Below the pieces are notes generated by a model. It worked only from the letters and a program-made list of their open reading frames with translations, was not told where the DNA came from and searched no databases. Positions 36,690-49,199 of a DNA stretch of 64,000 bases are shown one piece after another; positions within the stretch are counted from its first letter, which is position 1, and each line of letters begins with the position of its first letter. Made by a program: the position numbers and the translations under genes. The stretch covers positions 1,486,001 to 1,550,000 of the forward strand of contig WPIO01000043.1 in assembly GCA_009760855.2 (NCBI GenBank). Direction: 5' to 3'. The stretch comes from Cristatella mucedo (taxonomy: Eukaryota > Bryozoa > Phylactolaemata > Cristatellidae).

Positions 36690-37720
36690 GTCTCATCTGC
36701 ATGCTGATGTGATTGCCAGGCACAATCTAGGCTTTGAATTATATTATGCAGATGGTGCTCAGCTATGCATTTGATTTGATTTATCCCAGCACCCAGCACT
36801 TCAAGTTCTCTACCTTGCTGCATGAATCGAGGACATCCGCACATGCATGGCAGAAAACTTTCTTAAATTAAATGTTAAAACCAACCTATTAGTTATGGGT
36901 AAACCAAGAATGATTCAGAAATTTTAAGACTTTACGTTCAAAATCAACCGCCAGCATACATTTTGTTGTATGTGCACAAAATCTAGATCTACTGTTCCAA
37001 AGCGACCTTTCGTTAGATGACCACACAAACTCTGCAGCCAACTCTGCCTACTTTCAGCTACATAAAAAAAATCCTAGCTGATTTAACAGCCTTTTTTGTT
37101 TAGCGACAGAAGAGCCTTTACGGCTATCACCACCGCTTGCAGTGGCGATAAAGAATCGCCCACCGCAGGAATCGAACCCACGACCTCGGGACCGAGGTCG
37201 TGAAAGCAGCCACCTTCCCTAAGAACAGTGCTAAAACTTGGGCTTTCTTAGATAGGGATACCACATCCAAGTTGGTCAATGCATTTATTACATCCCGTCT
37301 CAACTTTTATAATTCACTGCTTGCTAATCTACCGGCCTATGCAATCAGGTGATTACAGTTGGTATACAACTCTGCCACTAGGCCTGTCTGTCGTGAGCTT
37401 CGCAGTTGCCACGTCGCACCACGTCTTGCCGACATGCACTGGATCTTCATCAAGGAGCGTATCCAAATTAAGAATTCACTACTGAATTTCAGGTTCCTTC
37501 ATTCTCTTGCTTCAGCCTACCTATCTGAACTACTTTCCGAATAGTTTAGGCTTGGCAACGCTCGCTATTCAGACTCAAAGTCGTTTTGCTGTACCTCCAA
37601 CCAAGCTCAAATCATTTGGAAACCGTGCTTTTACTCCACATGGTCCCAGAGCCATGGACACACTTCCATTCGGCATCACATGAATGAACAATATTTTTTA
37701 TACGCTAAAAATCTATCTGT
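36690..37720 (+). mobile_element. LINE family 1, old copy split by a SINE
   Basis: Degenerate sense-strand RT: ARHNLGFELYYAD-like box at 36,715, then a SINE (37,068-37,225), then NAFITSRLNFYNSLLANLPA and RFLHSLASAYLSELL. Clearly older than the 39 kb and 40 kb copies. Confidence 0.75.
37068..37225 (-). mobile_element. tRNA-derived SINE inserted in a LINE
   Basis: Well preserved, with a perfect B box (reverse of GGAATCGAACC). It splits the old family 1 copy at 36,690-37,720. Confidence 0.85.
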
Positions 37721-38049
37721 TCTTTATAGAATTTAGGAGATCCTTTCGAACTGTTCGTTTGGTTCTCAGTTTTACATATAACCATTGGACATGCACGCCT
37801 CGGAAATAACAACTCCTAAAAATAGATTAAGTTATCAAACTGTGCTACTCAAGTGTCTATCAATTATTGTTGTTTTTGCTAACCGCGAACCGGTAACATC
37901 GTAGTAATTCTGTTTGCGCTTCTCCAGCTTCCTATCAAGCACGAAATCAACTTTCGCATTCTCAGGAATCAACTTTCACATCCTTCGTCTCGATTACAGG
38001 TCAATTCATTTGCTTGCGCGAGCTTATTTATTTGACCTGGTTGCATGAA

Positions 38050-38190
38050 ATACGAATCAGAAAAGGAAGGGAAGCAAAAGCAAAGGAAACAGAAAGAAAA
38101 GCAAAAGGAAAGGAAAAGAAATAACGAAAGAAGAAGCAAAAGAAATAGTAAAAGAAAAAGTAGAAGAAGCGAATGAAAAGCAAGATACTG
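38050..38190. repeat. Purine-rich tract
   Basis: Almost pure A/G on the plus strand (AAGCAAAAGCAAAGGAAACA and similar), an imperfect short repeat. Copy 2 of the small duplication begins inside the equivalent tract. Confidence 0.8.
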
Positions 38191-39058
38191 AATCACGCAG
38201 GTCACAGACCTGGAAGCAAGCTGATGCCGAAATAGAGCTGAGCGTCGCGCATTAGCTGCTTACGTGTACTTCTGTAAAGCAGCTCCCTTACAAGATGCAT
38301 GCCGATTGGAAAGCTCACGTCGGACATCGAAGGCACCATGTACACAGGTACATGATAGAAACACGTATATAGCCAAAATGCCTGCTCGTCATGCATCTCA
38401 GTTTCCTAGCTTATGATACACTGTTTTGGGATTTTGTCTCCTGCTCGTAGTCCACTTTGTGATCAATAGTAATTTTTAGGAACCCCCTAAGGTTGTTTAA
38501 GCGATGTGGTTTTTATAAATTTTGAACTAACAATGAGATGCCACAAGTTCACATCCCATCTTTGCTGTATCGATCGTAATGGGTGCTTGGAGGTAAAACA
38601 TATCGTCGCCTCAGTTATATTTTTCAGTACATTGCCGCTATAGCAAGGTGCTTAAACTGTAAAAGGTGAAGAACAGCCTCATTTAAATAGCAGTAACCTT
38701 TGCAGCAATCGTCGTGTTGCAAGGAGCAACTATGGAGGATTGCCGGCTCCACGACTCACACACACGTCTCACGGGTCATTTAGCACTAAACCGTAGTTAT
38801 AAAACTGACTTTTGCACCGAGTGCTTCAAAAAAGGCTGTACAGTTAAAGTATAGGTTTCATTTAATCCACTTTTGTTAATTTTGCAATCGTTTAAGCTAC
38901 CGACTGACAGGTGCGGGTGACTACAGGACGTAAAGCGTACGGCCAATCGCTAAAAGGCCGGCGACGTTTATGCAACGCATATTAAACCCGAAGGGTCACT
39001 GTAACGGTACATAACTTAAGGATAAGGATTATCAGAATGCTGCACAGAAACAAGAATG

Positions 39059-39577
39059 TGCTTCAAGGTTTTGTCACTCACTTTTAGGTCCCTTCATTCT
39101 ATGGCTCCAGCCTATCTCTCCGACATACTCCCCCATCAGGCCAAGCATCGTACCACTCGCTTTTCGGAATCCAACAGTCTACAAATACCTCGTACAAACC
39201 TTGAATTCTTTGGAGACCATGCATTTAGTTCGTATGCTCCCAAAGCTTGGAACTCCCTCCCGACCTGCGTCAGAACATCCCCTGACCTGACCACATTTAA
39301 AAGGAACCTAAAAACACACCTATTTAGGACAGCATTTAGTGGGTCCCTGTGATTCGTCCTTGATGTGCTTATGCGTGCTGACACTGTGCATGCTGCCACT
39401 AACCACATTTGCATGCTGACCCGTGCATGTCACCCCTAACCATATTATTCATTTCGTTTGTTTTTCAAGCATGATTTTACTTACCATTCAATTGCATTTC
39501 ACTTTACAGCAAATCTAAAGTGCCTAGAAAGAGATTAAGTTCTCCGAGGGCGCTTTATCAAGTGCATTATTATTATT
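39059..39577 (+). mobile_element. LINE family 1 insertion with empty site in the sister duplication
   Basis: 5'-truncated, starting GCTTCAAGG and ending (ATT)n. ATGT flanks both sides; copy 2 at 44,244 reads straight through. The RT C-terminal frame is open: FRSLHSMAPAYLSDILPHQA, KAWNSLPTCVRTSPDLTTFK. Confidence 0.92.
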
Positions 39578-40157
39578 ATGTATCGGGCAGTTAATATAAG
39601 TGTAACAAACAACTTTTGAATCCAGTAGTGGACTCACAAAAGTTAAGAATAGATATACTTTTTCAATATTCACCTCGATCTGTGATTGATTTTGCATTGA
39701 TGTCACATGAGCCTCGGAAGTCGGAAAGCCAGTCATCTCAAAATTGATTTAAACTTAAAATTTGGTTAATATTTTTGATAAACATTGCCCAAGGGAAACG
39801 TGCATTTGCTGGAGAATTTGCTGTAGTCACTACGTATAGACCAGAGGTCTGCAAAGATTTTGGACTACTAGGCCATTTCAGGATATCAAGTAGGCACACT
39901 AGACCAGAAGCCATGCCCACTCAGCCGGCCCGTCGGAGTGGGCGTGGCCATCCGGGCAAACAAACAAAAAGCCATAACTGACGCCTAGGCGCACGGCAAT
40001 TATAGGGTAGACATTTATCACCCCAACCCGGCCATGCACTTTTGTTCATTCAAGCACCTGACATCAGTAACAAAAATAAACATGGGCAACAGTTTGAATT
40101 GCAACTAGCAGTAATGAAGGGGAACAAAACCGCAACAATTCAACTACTATTCGATTG

Positions 40158-40694
40158 TATTGACTTCAAGGTTTGGTCGCTCACTTTTAGGTCCCTTCAT
40201 TCTATGGCTCCAGCTTATCTGTCAGATATGCTACCCCATCAGGCCAAGCATCGTACCACCCGCTTTTTGGAATCCAACAGTCTACAAGTACCTCGTACAA
40301 ACCTTAAATCTTTTGGAGACCGTGCATTTAGTTCATATGCTCCCAAAGCCTGGAACTCCCTCCCGACCTGCGTCAGAACATCCCCTGACCTGACCACATT
40401 TAAAAGGAACCTAAAAACACACCTATTTAGGACAGCATTTAGTGGGTCCCTGTGAATCGTCCTTGATGTGCTTATGCGTGCTGACACTGTGCATGCTGCC
40501 ACTAACCACATTTGCATGCTGACCCGTGCATGTCACCCCTAACCATATTATTCATTTCGTTTGTTTTTTCAAGCATGATTTTACTTACCATTCAATTGCA
40601 TTTCACTTTACAGCAAATCTAAAGCGCCTAGAAAGAGATTAAGTTCTCTGAGGGCGCTTTATCAAGTGAATTATTATTATTATTATTATTATTG
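40158..40694 (+). mobile_element. LINE family 1, 5'-truncated
   Basis: Nearly identical to the 39,059 copy, with an open C-terminal RT frame and intact tail hairpin and (ATT)n, so recent. It is absent from the matching part of the sister duplication. Confidence 0.9.
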
Positions 40695-40785
40695 TACTCA
40701 ATTTGCAGCAAATTTAAAGTGTCTAGAAAGAGGTTGAGTTCTCTCCAGAGTGCTATATCAAATTTATTATTATTATTATTATTGT
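40695..40785 (+). mobile_element. LINE family 1 tail fragment, older
   Basis: A second, diverged tail (GCAAATTTAAAGTGTCTAGA, then (ATT)n) directly after the 40,158 copy. Its likely counterpart is at 44,550-44,620. Confidence 0.7.
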
Positions 40786-41254
40786 TAATTAGGTCGGATC
40801 CGTCAATAAATAACTGAGGGGCCGCTAGGCCGGACTGAAGCACTAGCTACGCCGGATCTGGCCTAATGGCCGGAGTTTGCCGACCTCTGCTATAGACTAT
40901 CCTTGTAACTGTGTTTAATTAATATCTTCCCTATTTAATGTGCTACAGGTGACTAATTGTTTCATTCCGGAAAAACATATGTTTGTAGCTGCTCACACAT
41001 TTAACGGAGCAGAGCTATCAGTGCGTAGCTCAAGTGCGCCACTAGCTCGCTATCGTGAACGAATCGCTGCGCTTGCTCACTGCATTACACGCACGCGACA
41101 TGTCTTATGGCGGCCGGTTTGGACAGCCTACATCCCATGCTTGGAAATCTCTCAATGCGGCGCTTGCGAGCTCGCTCAGTAGACAAGCGCTACCGCTCAA
41201 TCGCGGCCCGGACCCGATGCCAAAGGGTCAAATTTAATTAAGTTGGAGTTTAAA

Positions 41255-41420
41255 TAGTTAGCTGATTCAACAGCCTCTTTTTTATAGCTGCCGAAGAGCC
41301 CTGACAGGTATCGCTACCGCTCACAGTGGACAACAAAGGCTCGTTCTCTGGAGGATTCAAATCCATGAAATAGGTTGCGAAAAGCAAGCACCATACCCTG
41401 TGCTAATACCCAGTGGCGTA
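41255..41420 (-). mobile_element. tRNA-derived SINE
   Basis: AGCTGATTCAACAGCCTCTT through GAGGATTCAAATCCATG (worn B box). Counterpart at 44,955 in the small duplication. Confidence 0.7.
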
Positions 41421-41679
41421 TCTCAGCGATGTTTAGAGAAAAAGATAAGCGCAGGCTAACAGCAGTTACTCACAAGAGCACTCGACGAGCTTGGCGCTAC
41501 AAAGGCGGCGTACAAAATGGCTGAGCAAATCCAACCATTTTGCATGCCGCCTTTTGGCACTGGCTCTAAGCAAAAGGTGAAGGAAATCATGTGACCATAA
41601 CTTATGAAAGAAATTCTTAAAGATAGACAATGCAAAAAGCACACGGGTCAGAAAATTAAAAAGATACCAATGATGCAAA

Positions 41680-43080
41680 TAATAATAATAATTCGACTTT
41701 GGGTCACTACCTTAGAGAACTTAGAGAACATCTACTCCCGTGCTTTACAACTCACTGCAAGGCAAGCAATAATCAATCATTGATAAAAGGTAATGTATCC
41801 TGCTTTTGAAGGCAAGCAACGACAAACAATTGTCCCAATCAGACTAGATCTCAAAATCGCACTGCAGGCTCACGGCCGCTGGTAATTAGGAGCCAGTTAA
41901 GTAACACTATCTCAACGGTACTCGGTGAACGGTGAATGAAGCACACAGGACAAGTACAGTTCCACTGGGGCACTACACCACGGCGCGCCGCCGCTGTTTC
42001 CCTTGGTCACGACGCACTCAGTTTACTAGCGCACAGTCGTGTAAAACGATAGTTCACTCGGTCAGAGCCAAGGCGGCGTGGTGGAACGGGTAGGTTTTCA
42101 GCCTCTTTTCTCGTCTAGGAAAGTCATGAGATGGCAGTCAATCTCAGGCGGCAGTAAATTCCAAGTTTGGGTTGGTGGTAAGTGAAATCACGGCCTTCGA
42201 GATATTTGAAGTTAGCCAGGCGCAAACTTTTTTGACCAGAGCCAGGCGACGACCGGTGGTTCGACTGAAGATCTGAAGTGAAACGAATCCCGATTGGTAG
42301 GCCTCCGGAGCAGAATGGTAGAAAAATTGGCCAAAAAGTAATAGACAGGATCCAGATGTCGATACGCTATTTGATAGACGGCAGTTGCAGACTGGTTAGC
42401 AGTCACGCACTTTGGAAGCTGAGGTACGTACGCACAGATAAGCGAAGCAGATGAGATATGTTCCAACTCTTGGTGCCTTATTACGCAGGCCGGAAGACTT
42501 ACAAGTATGATTTAAGTAACTGACGTCTAGTTTCAAAGTCGCTAATGCACGGGCCAGGCTTACTTTGATGCTCTTATCTAAGCAAGCTCGAATTTTCGTA
42601 ATGTTATATAGATTAAAATAGGCAGACGTAAATTTGAAGCTATTGGGCTCATACTGACAAGTTAATTTTAAGAATCAGATTCCAGATGCAGGCTGCAGGA
42701 GATACGTTGGTCTGGCAAAGAAGATTTGAAAAGTTGGGCTTTAAGTTTCTGATTAATTTAGTAATTCAGCAGTGCTAACGCTGTGGAGTAATTTGCTCGA
42801 AATCCTGATAAGAACTTACTAGCTATTTTCGACGTTTAGATATAGGAGATTAAATAGTCTGCAAATACTCGTTTCAGATTATTAAGTAGAAATGGCAGTA
42901 GATAAACTAGGTAGAAGTTGTTTAAGTTCTGGTTTAGTGTCGACGTCTCAATCACTGACCTGAAGATGCCCTCTTTTAAAAATACTGGGAAATAGCTTAA
43001 AGCTAGTAACAGATTTACTATGTTAGCTATGCCGAGTAACGGTAAATCTATGCATCTCATACGGAGAATATTAAGAATGC
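41680..43080 (-). mobile_element. Degenerate LINE, family 1-like
   Basis: AAT repeats and a tail-like stretch at 41,680; at 42,520-42,640 sequence like the family 1 'CLDKD/ARIFxI' region; at 42,836-43,060 the RT N-terminal part (LPFLLNNLKRVFADYLISYI). The middle, 41,800-42,480, is not matched to the other copies. Confidence 0.5.
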
Positions 43081-43561
43081 TGTGTTCAGGCTAGTATTCT
43101 TCTTGGACTTCGCGGTGAAATTCGAGATCAAGGCAGCACGGACACGCTTGGGGTGGACATCGAAGGCAAGAGCACGGAAAGCAGGACGAAGATTCAGACA
43201 AGAAGAATGTAACTCTGGAGACAGATTCACTTATTTTATTAAATTTTCTGAGAAATATGTTAGAATAATGAGCTGCTGATTCACCACAACGGTCGCTAGG
43301 CATAGTGCTAATTTGGATAACATTAAGGACTAACAAAAGAAAAAGTAGAAGAAGCAAATGAAAAGCAAGATACCGAATCACGTAGAACCACTGATCTGGA
43401 AGCAAGCTTTTGCCAGAAACCGACCGAGCGTCGCGCCTTAGCAGCTTACGTGTACTTCTGTAAAGCAGCTCCCTTACAAGATGCATGCCGATTGGAAAGC
43501 TCACGTAAGACATTGAAGGCACCATGTACACGGGTACATGATAGAAACACGTATATAGCCA

Positions 43562-43663
43562 AAATGCCTGCTCGTCATGCATCTCAGTTTCCTAGCTTAT
43601 GCTACACTGTTTTGGGATTTTGTCTCCTGCTCGTAGTCCACTTTGTGATCAATAGTAATTTTT
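43562..43663 (+). CDS. Tiny signal-peptide-like ORF in the small duplication
   Basis: MPARHASQFPSLCYTVLGFC then LLLVVHFVINSNF and stop: it has the shape of a signal peptide or one-span peptide. In copy 1 (38,380-38,482) a single C-to-A change turns TGC into TGA. No downstream exon is identified, so this may be chance. Confidence 0.15.
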
Positions 43664-44549
43664 AGGAACCCCCTAAGGTTGTTTAAGCGATGTAGTTCTT
43701 ATAAATTTTAAACTAATAATAAGATGCCACAAGTTCATGTCCCATCTTTGCTGTATTGATCATAATGGGTGCTTGGAGGTAAAACATATCGTCGTCGCCT
43801 CAGTTATATTTTCAGTACATTGCCGTTATAGCAAGATGCTTAAACTGTAAAAGGTGAAGAACAGCCTCATTTAAATAGCAGTAACCTTTGCAGCAGTCGT
43901 CGTTTTGCAAGGAGCAACTATGGAGGATTGCCGGCTCCACGACTCACACACACGTCTCACGGGTCATTTAGCACTACACCATGGTTATAAAACTGACTTT
44001 TGCACCGAGTGCTTCCAAAAGAGGCTGTATAGTTAAAGTATAGGTTTCATTTAATCCACTTTTGTTAATTTTGCAATCGTTTAAGCTACTGACTGACAGG
44101 TGTGGGTGACTGCAAGACGTAAAGCGTACGGCCAATCGCTGAAAAGTCAGCTGTGTTTATACAACGCATATTAAACCCGAAGGGTCACTGCAACGTTACA
44201 AAACCTAAGGATAAGGATTATCACAATGCTGCACAGAAACAAGAATGTATCGGGCAGTTCATATAAGTGTAAGAAACAACTTTTGAATCCAGAGGTGGAC
44301 TCACAAAAGTTAAGAATAGATATACTTTGTCATTATTCACCTTGATTTGTGATTGATTTTGCATTGATTTCACGTGAGCCTCTAAAGTCGGAAAACTAAT
44401 CTCAAAATTAATCCAAGCTTGAAAAAATAATATCTTTGGTAAACATTGCTTAAATGAAACGTACATCTGCTAGAAAACGTCACTAAATGCATAAGTTATC
44501 ACTACCCATTGAGTGTTCTTGTAATTACAATATATTCGATCGTGCGTCC

Positions 44550-44620
44550 TATTCAGCAAATTTAAAGTGCGAAGAAAGTTTTCTGAGGGCAGTAAATAAA
44601 AGTATCAATAGTTTTTATTA
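44550..44620 (+). mobile_element. LINE family 1 tail remnant
   Basis: GCAAATTTAAAGTGCGAAGA followed by a worn hairpin half. Part of the small duplication. Confidence 0.5.
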
Positions 44621-44954
44621 TATAGATAATATATTTCCTATTTAATATGCTAAAGATCACAAATTATTTTACTGTGGAAAACATGTGTTGGCAGCTAGCT
44701 GCTCGTTAAGTAGAGCAGACCTGTTTGTGCGTAGCTCAACTGTGCCACCAGCTCGCTACTTTGAAAAAATACCGTGCTTGCTCACCGTAGTACACGCACG
44801 TGAAGTGGCTTAAGACAGTTTAGATAGATTACATTCAATGCTTGGGAGTCTCTCAATTACGCTCCTGCCAGCTCGCTCAGTAGAATGCTCTACCCAATAA
44901 TCGCCGCCCAAACCTAATGCCAAAAGGTCGAATGTCATATAACCAAAATTAAAG

Positions 44955-45120
44955 GTTATCTGATTCAATAGCTCATTTTTTATAGCTCCCGATGGGCCCT
45001 AACGGCTGTTGCTACTGCTGGCAGTGAGCAATCAAGGATTGCCGTCTGCAAGATTAAAATCCACGACCTAGGTCTCAAAAAACAAGCACCAATCCCCCCC
45101 CCCGGCAAGTGGCCCGGTGG
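44955..45120 (-). mobile_element. tRNA-derived SINE
   Basis: Counterpart of 41,255-41,420; includes a poly-C run at about 45,095. Confidence 0.6.
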
Positions 45121-45299
45121 CGGATGTTAGCGGAATTGAGTGAAAACGATAAGCCCAAGCAGGTGCTTCCAAGTGCACTCGACGAGCTTACCACTACAAG
45201 ACGTGCGAAATGGCTGGATTTGAGAAGCGAAGTGGTTCTAAGCAAAAGGTCAAGGCAATCATTTGATTATAACTTTTAAAGGACATCCCGAGATTGTGA

Positions 45300-47050
45300 C
45301 GCTACTGTGCTAGCGGCTGGCCCTCTTGGCCGGGCAGAGGCCGAGGGTGCCGCAGAGTAATTGTGACGTCTCAGGCAATAATTGCGACATCCTCAGCGAT
45401 GGGCACATGTGCTGCGTGATGCGGACCAGGGATATTTAGAAAGATTTATCAAAATGTATAACTTGCATGGGTACCATAGCCAGCAGTGTCCTGCCCTGCC
45501 GGGGTCGCTTTTGCAATACGGGCCTCCCGGTTCAGGAGCAGGGACCGCACGGCTTTAGAGCCAAAAATGTCATCGGAGATGCCGAGCCGCCCCAATGCTC
45601 CAGTCTCCGCACATGGGATGCCGAGGTCCGCCAGGCAAGCTTCATTGTTTAGCCACCGGCTGCCGAGAGCTCCGGCAACGAACGGCCTCAACGCCGCTGA
45701 CCGGTAGCTAGCGGTCGGGAAAGACCAGGCAATGGCAGGATATTAATCGATCTTGTACGGGGCGTTACAATAATAGCATCCTGACTGCCGTCGAACGACA
45801 GTCGTATAAACGATTACCACATCTGTGCCGTTGTCTATCAACAGGTCCGGCTTGAGAGCCGGACCGCATGGCAAGCGGGAAGGTTCGGCCTGCCGACATG
45901 CAAGTGAGCTTGGTGGCCGAAAGAGCTCCGATTACGCGGCCCAAAAACACGTTTTGTCTGGTCGTGAATGCAAACAACATCGGCTGGAGGTGGCTCAGCA
46001 CTTGGCAAACGGTCTCTGCCTCCGTGCGGCTAAGGCCGCAGCTAACCGTCCCAGGGTGTGCCAGACTCGTAGCAGCAGCCACTGGCAGCATGTCCAGGCC
46101 CGATCGGTGGACGAACGGCCAGGCCCGGAGCGACAGGCCAAGACACGTGGTCTAGAAGTGACTGTTGGTGACTAATTCGCCCGTGGCCACGCAGCGACCT
46201 ACCCTGAACTGTGCATTCTGGGCCGCCAAGCCCGGCACGAGCAATGTTGAACTCCCGCAGCTTGGCGATAGCCACTCGCTGCACGGCCGAGTGCTCGCTG
46301 CCGTCCGGGTCGGCGGACACCACCAGCACTTCAGAGCCGGCCAGCGAGAGGTGGCAGGAGCAGGACGTTTGAGGCACAGTTCGCGTCCTACCACAGCGAT
46401 ATTGGGCCAACATGGCTGCCTGGGCTAAAGGATGCCGGGCCCAGGTACGGCAAAGGCTCCTCCTCGGACGACGGCTTGCCCTTCAAACTGGCAACTGGTC
46501 GAGTCGGTGACGGGCGACTTGGCAGATGCACGCGTCGGACGAGTGCAGCATGCGATGGGCTTGAGCAGCACGTAGGATGGAGACATTCTCGCCGAAGCTG
46601 ACCAAGCCAATGCCACCTGAGGAGTGAGGCTTGGACGGGAAATGCACAAACGCAAGAGTTTGGCAGACAGCACGAAAACCGACATAGCGCCATCAGAGCC
46701 CTTTCTGCCGGCTGCAGGGCAGCCGTAGGCACAAGCTACCCCCAATAAAGATAGTCAAGCTGTCGCAGGAGAAAAGTCCACAGGGCGTCAAGCTTTTGCC
46801 AAGGGGCGAGAAGGCGTGGTTTATGTCCCTAGCGAGAGAAGAGCCAGCATGCTCTATTTCAGTCCTAAGCGGCCCAAGACCCTGCAGGGCTTTGAGGTGG
46901 GCCACGCACTCGTTCTCTGGCAGCTCGGGGATCCGCCTGCTGTGACAGCAGGGTGATTGAGACGCGATCGGCACTCGTACCCTTGCGAGCGACCGTACAG
47001 CACTTTACCGGCCGTAACTGCATGTCTAGCGTTGACCCATCCCATTTATG
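45300..47050. other. GC-rich island of unknown nature
   Basis: About 60 % GC by eye against about 40 % around it. Many overlapping open frames on both strands (for example 46042-46413 and 46693-46974 minus) but no recognisable domain; frames appear to shift every 200-300 bp, as in a decayed gene or retrocopy. It follows the end of the small duplication. Confidence 0.4.
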
Positions 47051-47104
47051 TGCAGAAAATTTGGCTTGTAGACCAGACAAATGTTCCTGAGAACAAGGCC
47101 AGCT

Positions 47105-47240
47105 GGTTCGGCCCAGTGGTTAATTAAGGTGCTCGGCCCGACCAAGGTCTGGCCAAGCTCATGGGCTCGAGCCTCGCGGCTTACGTGAAGCGCCTGAATA
47201 GAGATTAAGTTGTCTTAGGACTCTATGCAAATGAGTTATA
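47105..47240 (+). mobile_element. tRNA-derived SINE with a LINE family 1 tail, second copy
   Basis: TTCGGCCCAGTGGTTAATTA (A box), ATGGGCTCGAGCCTC (B box), then GAAGCGCCTGAATAGAGATT. Same SINE type as 36,235. Confidence 0.8.
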
Positions 47241-48065
47241 TTTGTTTTATTTATCTGCCAAGGCACAGACTGACAGGGAGGTTCCGCCAAGCTGGAAGCA
47301 GTACTCCAGTCCAGACCGCCTTAGTGAGCACAGTGCGTGGCTGTGGGCACTGTTCGCTGTAATCCATATGGTCATCTAGCATTACGAACGGCATAACCAA
47401 CACCTCATAGGTAGCTCTCAATTGACAAATCAATGTGCGTACCCGCATACAAGCATTGCCTCTTAGATACATTAGTAGATATGCCTGAATACAATGTGTG
47501 TAGGCGTATGTACGCACGATGTAAACTTTCCCCTTGCATAATCACAATATGAGAATCCGATTTACGTCAAGACAAAATCAGCATCAATCAGCAGCACTAA
47601 TCAGCATTTTAAAATATGCGCTAAAAGCACGAAAGTGTGTGCTGATACGGCATCAGCTAGATAGATGGCGTAGCGATCTCGAACTCTTGGCTTGTCATCC
47701 TCTTCGCACCGCCCATCATCTGTCACTAAATGACTTGCCAGGACCGGGTGCTGTGCATTGGCTACGCAGCTCTATGAAGATTATTGATTCGACATTTGTG
47801 TATTGCCACGGGTCATCGGTCAACCTGTGGTAGTTTTGTAATGAATGCAAGATTTGCATTACCGTATGATGAATCGGCTAAATAATCGTCGCTTCTTTTG
47901 CTGCGACGTTGGCCCCGGCTTTACAGCGCCCAGTTTGTTTTTCGTGAAGTGTCATGATCGCATAGTGACCTCTTGAAATTTGATGTGTCGCTCTGAGAGA
48001 AGGAACTGCTGGCCGTTGTAGGTCATACTTCCGAGGACAAGCATGCAAGGATTGGTGTATCGTAA
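47241..48065. other. No gene recognised
   Basis: A 99-codon plus-strand frame at 47534-47833 has no recognisable domain. Nothing else. Confidence 0.35.
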
Positions 48066-48480
48066 GAATAACAAAAATGACGCATTCGTTATAACACCCT
48101 CAGAGAACTCAATCACTTCCTCTGCACTTTAAATTTGCTGCTAAGAAAGCATGATCGAATGGTTAGTTGTGGCACGCTCAACCACAACAAACATTATATG
48201 GCTAGAAGTGACATGCTCAGGGTAAGCATGAAAATATGGTTGATGGCAGCATGCACACTGCTTGTACACATAGGTTCACAAAGGACGAGTCACATGGACC
48301 CACTAAAGGCTGTGATTAATAAATGGGTTTTTAGCTTCTTTTAAAATTTGGTCAAGTGATGAGATGGGACGCCAGTCGGAAGCGATTTTTGAAATGAATG
48401 AGTTGTGAAATTCTTCCGTCGTATTGGTCATGGCTTGTTGGATTGACAAAAGGCTCAATGACCTTTACCTCAGCACCACA
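48066..48480 (-). mobile_element. LINE family 1 remnant
   Basis: Reverse-complement tail at 48,090-48,140 and a worn 3' coding end up to about 48,360, with decayed sequence beyond. Confidence 0.7.
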
Positions 48481-48614
48481 AGTTAGTAGTAAATTCAATT
48501 GCCGAGACCAATGAATAGTTCTTTATGGTGTACTTTATGTGAGGCTATGATAGGAAGTAATATATATTACTTCTGATGGCTTCAAATCATTATAGCTAAC
48601 AATCGGCTTGCTTA

Positions 48615-49105
48615 AAAGCGAGATCCCTTCATTCTTTGGCCCTAGCCTACCTATCAGAACTACTCCCCTCCAGGCTGAGCATCATACCAACCGCTATTTG
48701 GAATATAATTGTTCACCGATTGCTCGTACGAACCTCAGATTCTTTTGAGACCGTGCCTTTAGCTTGTACGCTTCCAAAACCTGGAACACACGACTTGCGG
48801 CACGACATCTCCTGACGACCAAACTTAAAAAGAAACTAAAACGCATCTATTTATCGCAGCATTTAGTGGGTCCCTGGGATTTGCCCCCAATGCACTTATA
48901 CGTGCTGACACTGTGCATACTGCCGTTGACCATACTTGCATGCTGATCCAGTGCATATCTCCCTAACCATGTTGTTTTTGTTGTTTATTGAGCATGCTGC
49001 CGCTAAGCATTCGAACGCGCTTCCTTTGCAGCAAATGTAACGTGCCTGTAAAGAGATTGAATTGCCTGGGGATTCTCAATCATTTGTATTATTATTAATT
49101 TTAAA
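48615..49105 (+). mobile_element. LINE family 1 remnant, opposite to its neighbour
   Basis: Worn RT C-terminal region (CCTTCATTCTTTGGCCCTAG) through to a tail with (ATT)n at 49,085. Together with 48,066-48,480 it forms an inverted pair. Confidence 0.7.
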
Positions 49106-49199
49106 ATATATAGAGCTTGTGAGTAATTTCAATAGAAACTTTTTGCTCAGCAGCCAGTACTGTGGTAGCATGCTATCACAATCTGAAGCGACGAACCCG

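Larger units (their letters stand above)
38150..41690 (+). repeat. Small direct duplication, copy 1
   Basis: This pairs with 43,335-45,300. The part 38,250-38,470 is about 97 % identical to 43,460-43,670. Two LINEs (39,059-39,577 and near 40,158-40,694) sit only in this copy and explain its greater length. Confidence 0.85.
43335..45300 (+). repeat. Small direct duplication, copy 2
   Basis: Counterpart of 38,150-41,690, beginning inside the purine-rich tract (GAAGAAGCAAATGAAAAGC). It keeps the empty site (AATGTATCGGG at 44,244) for the LINE found in copy 1. Confidence 0.85.
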
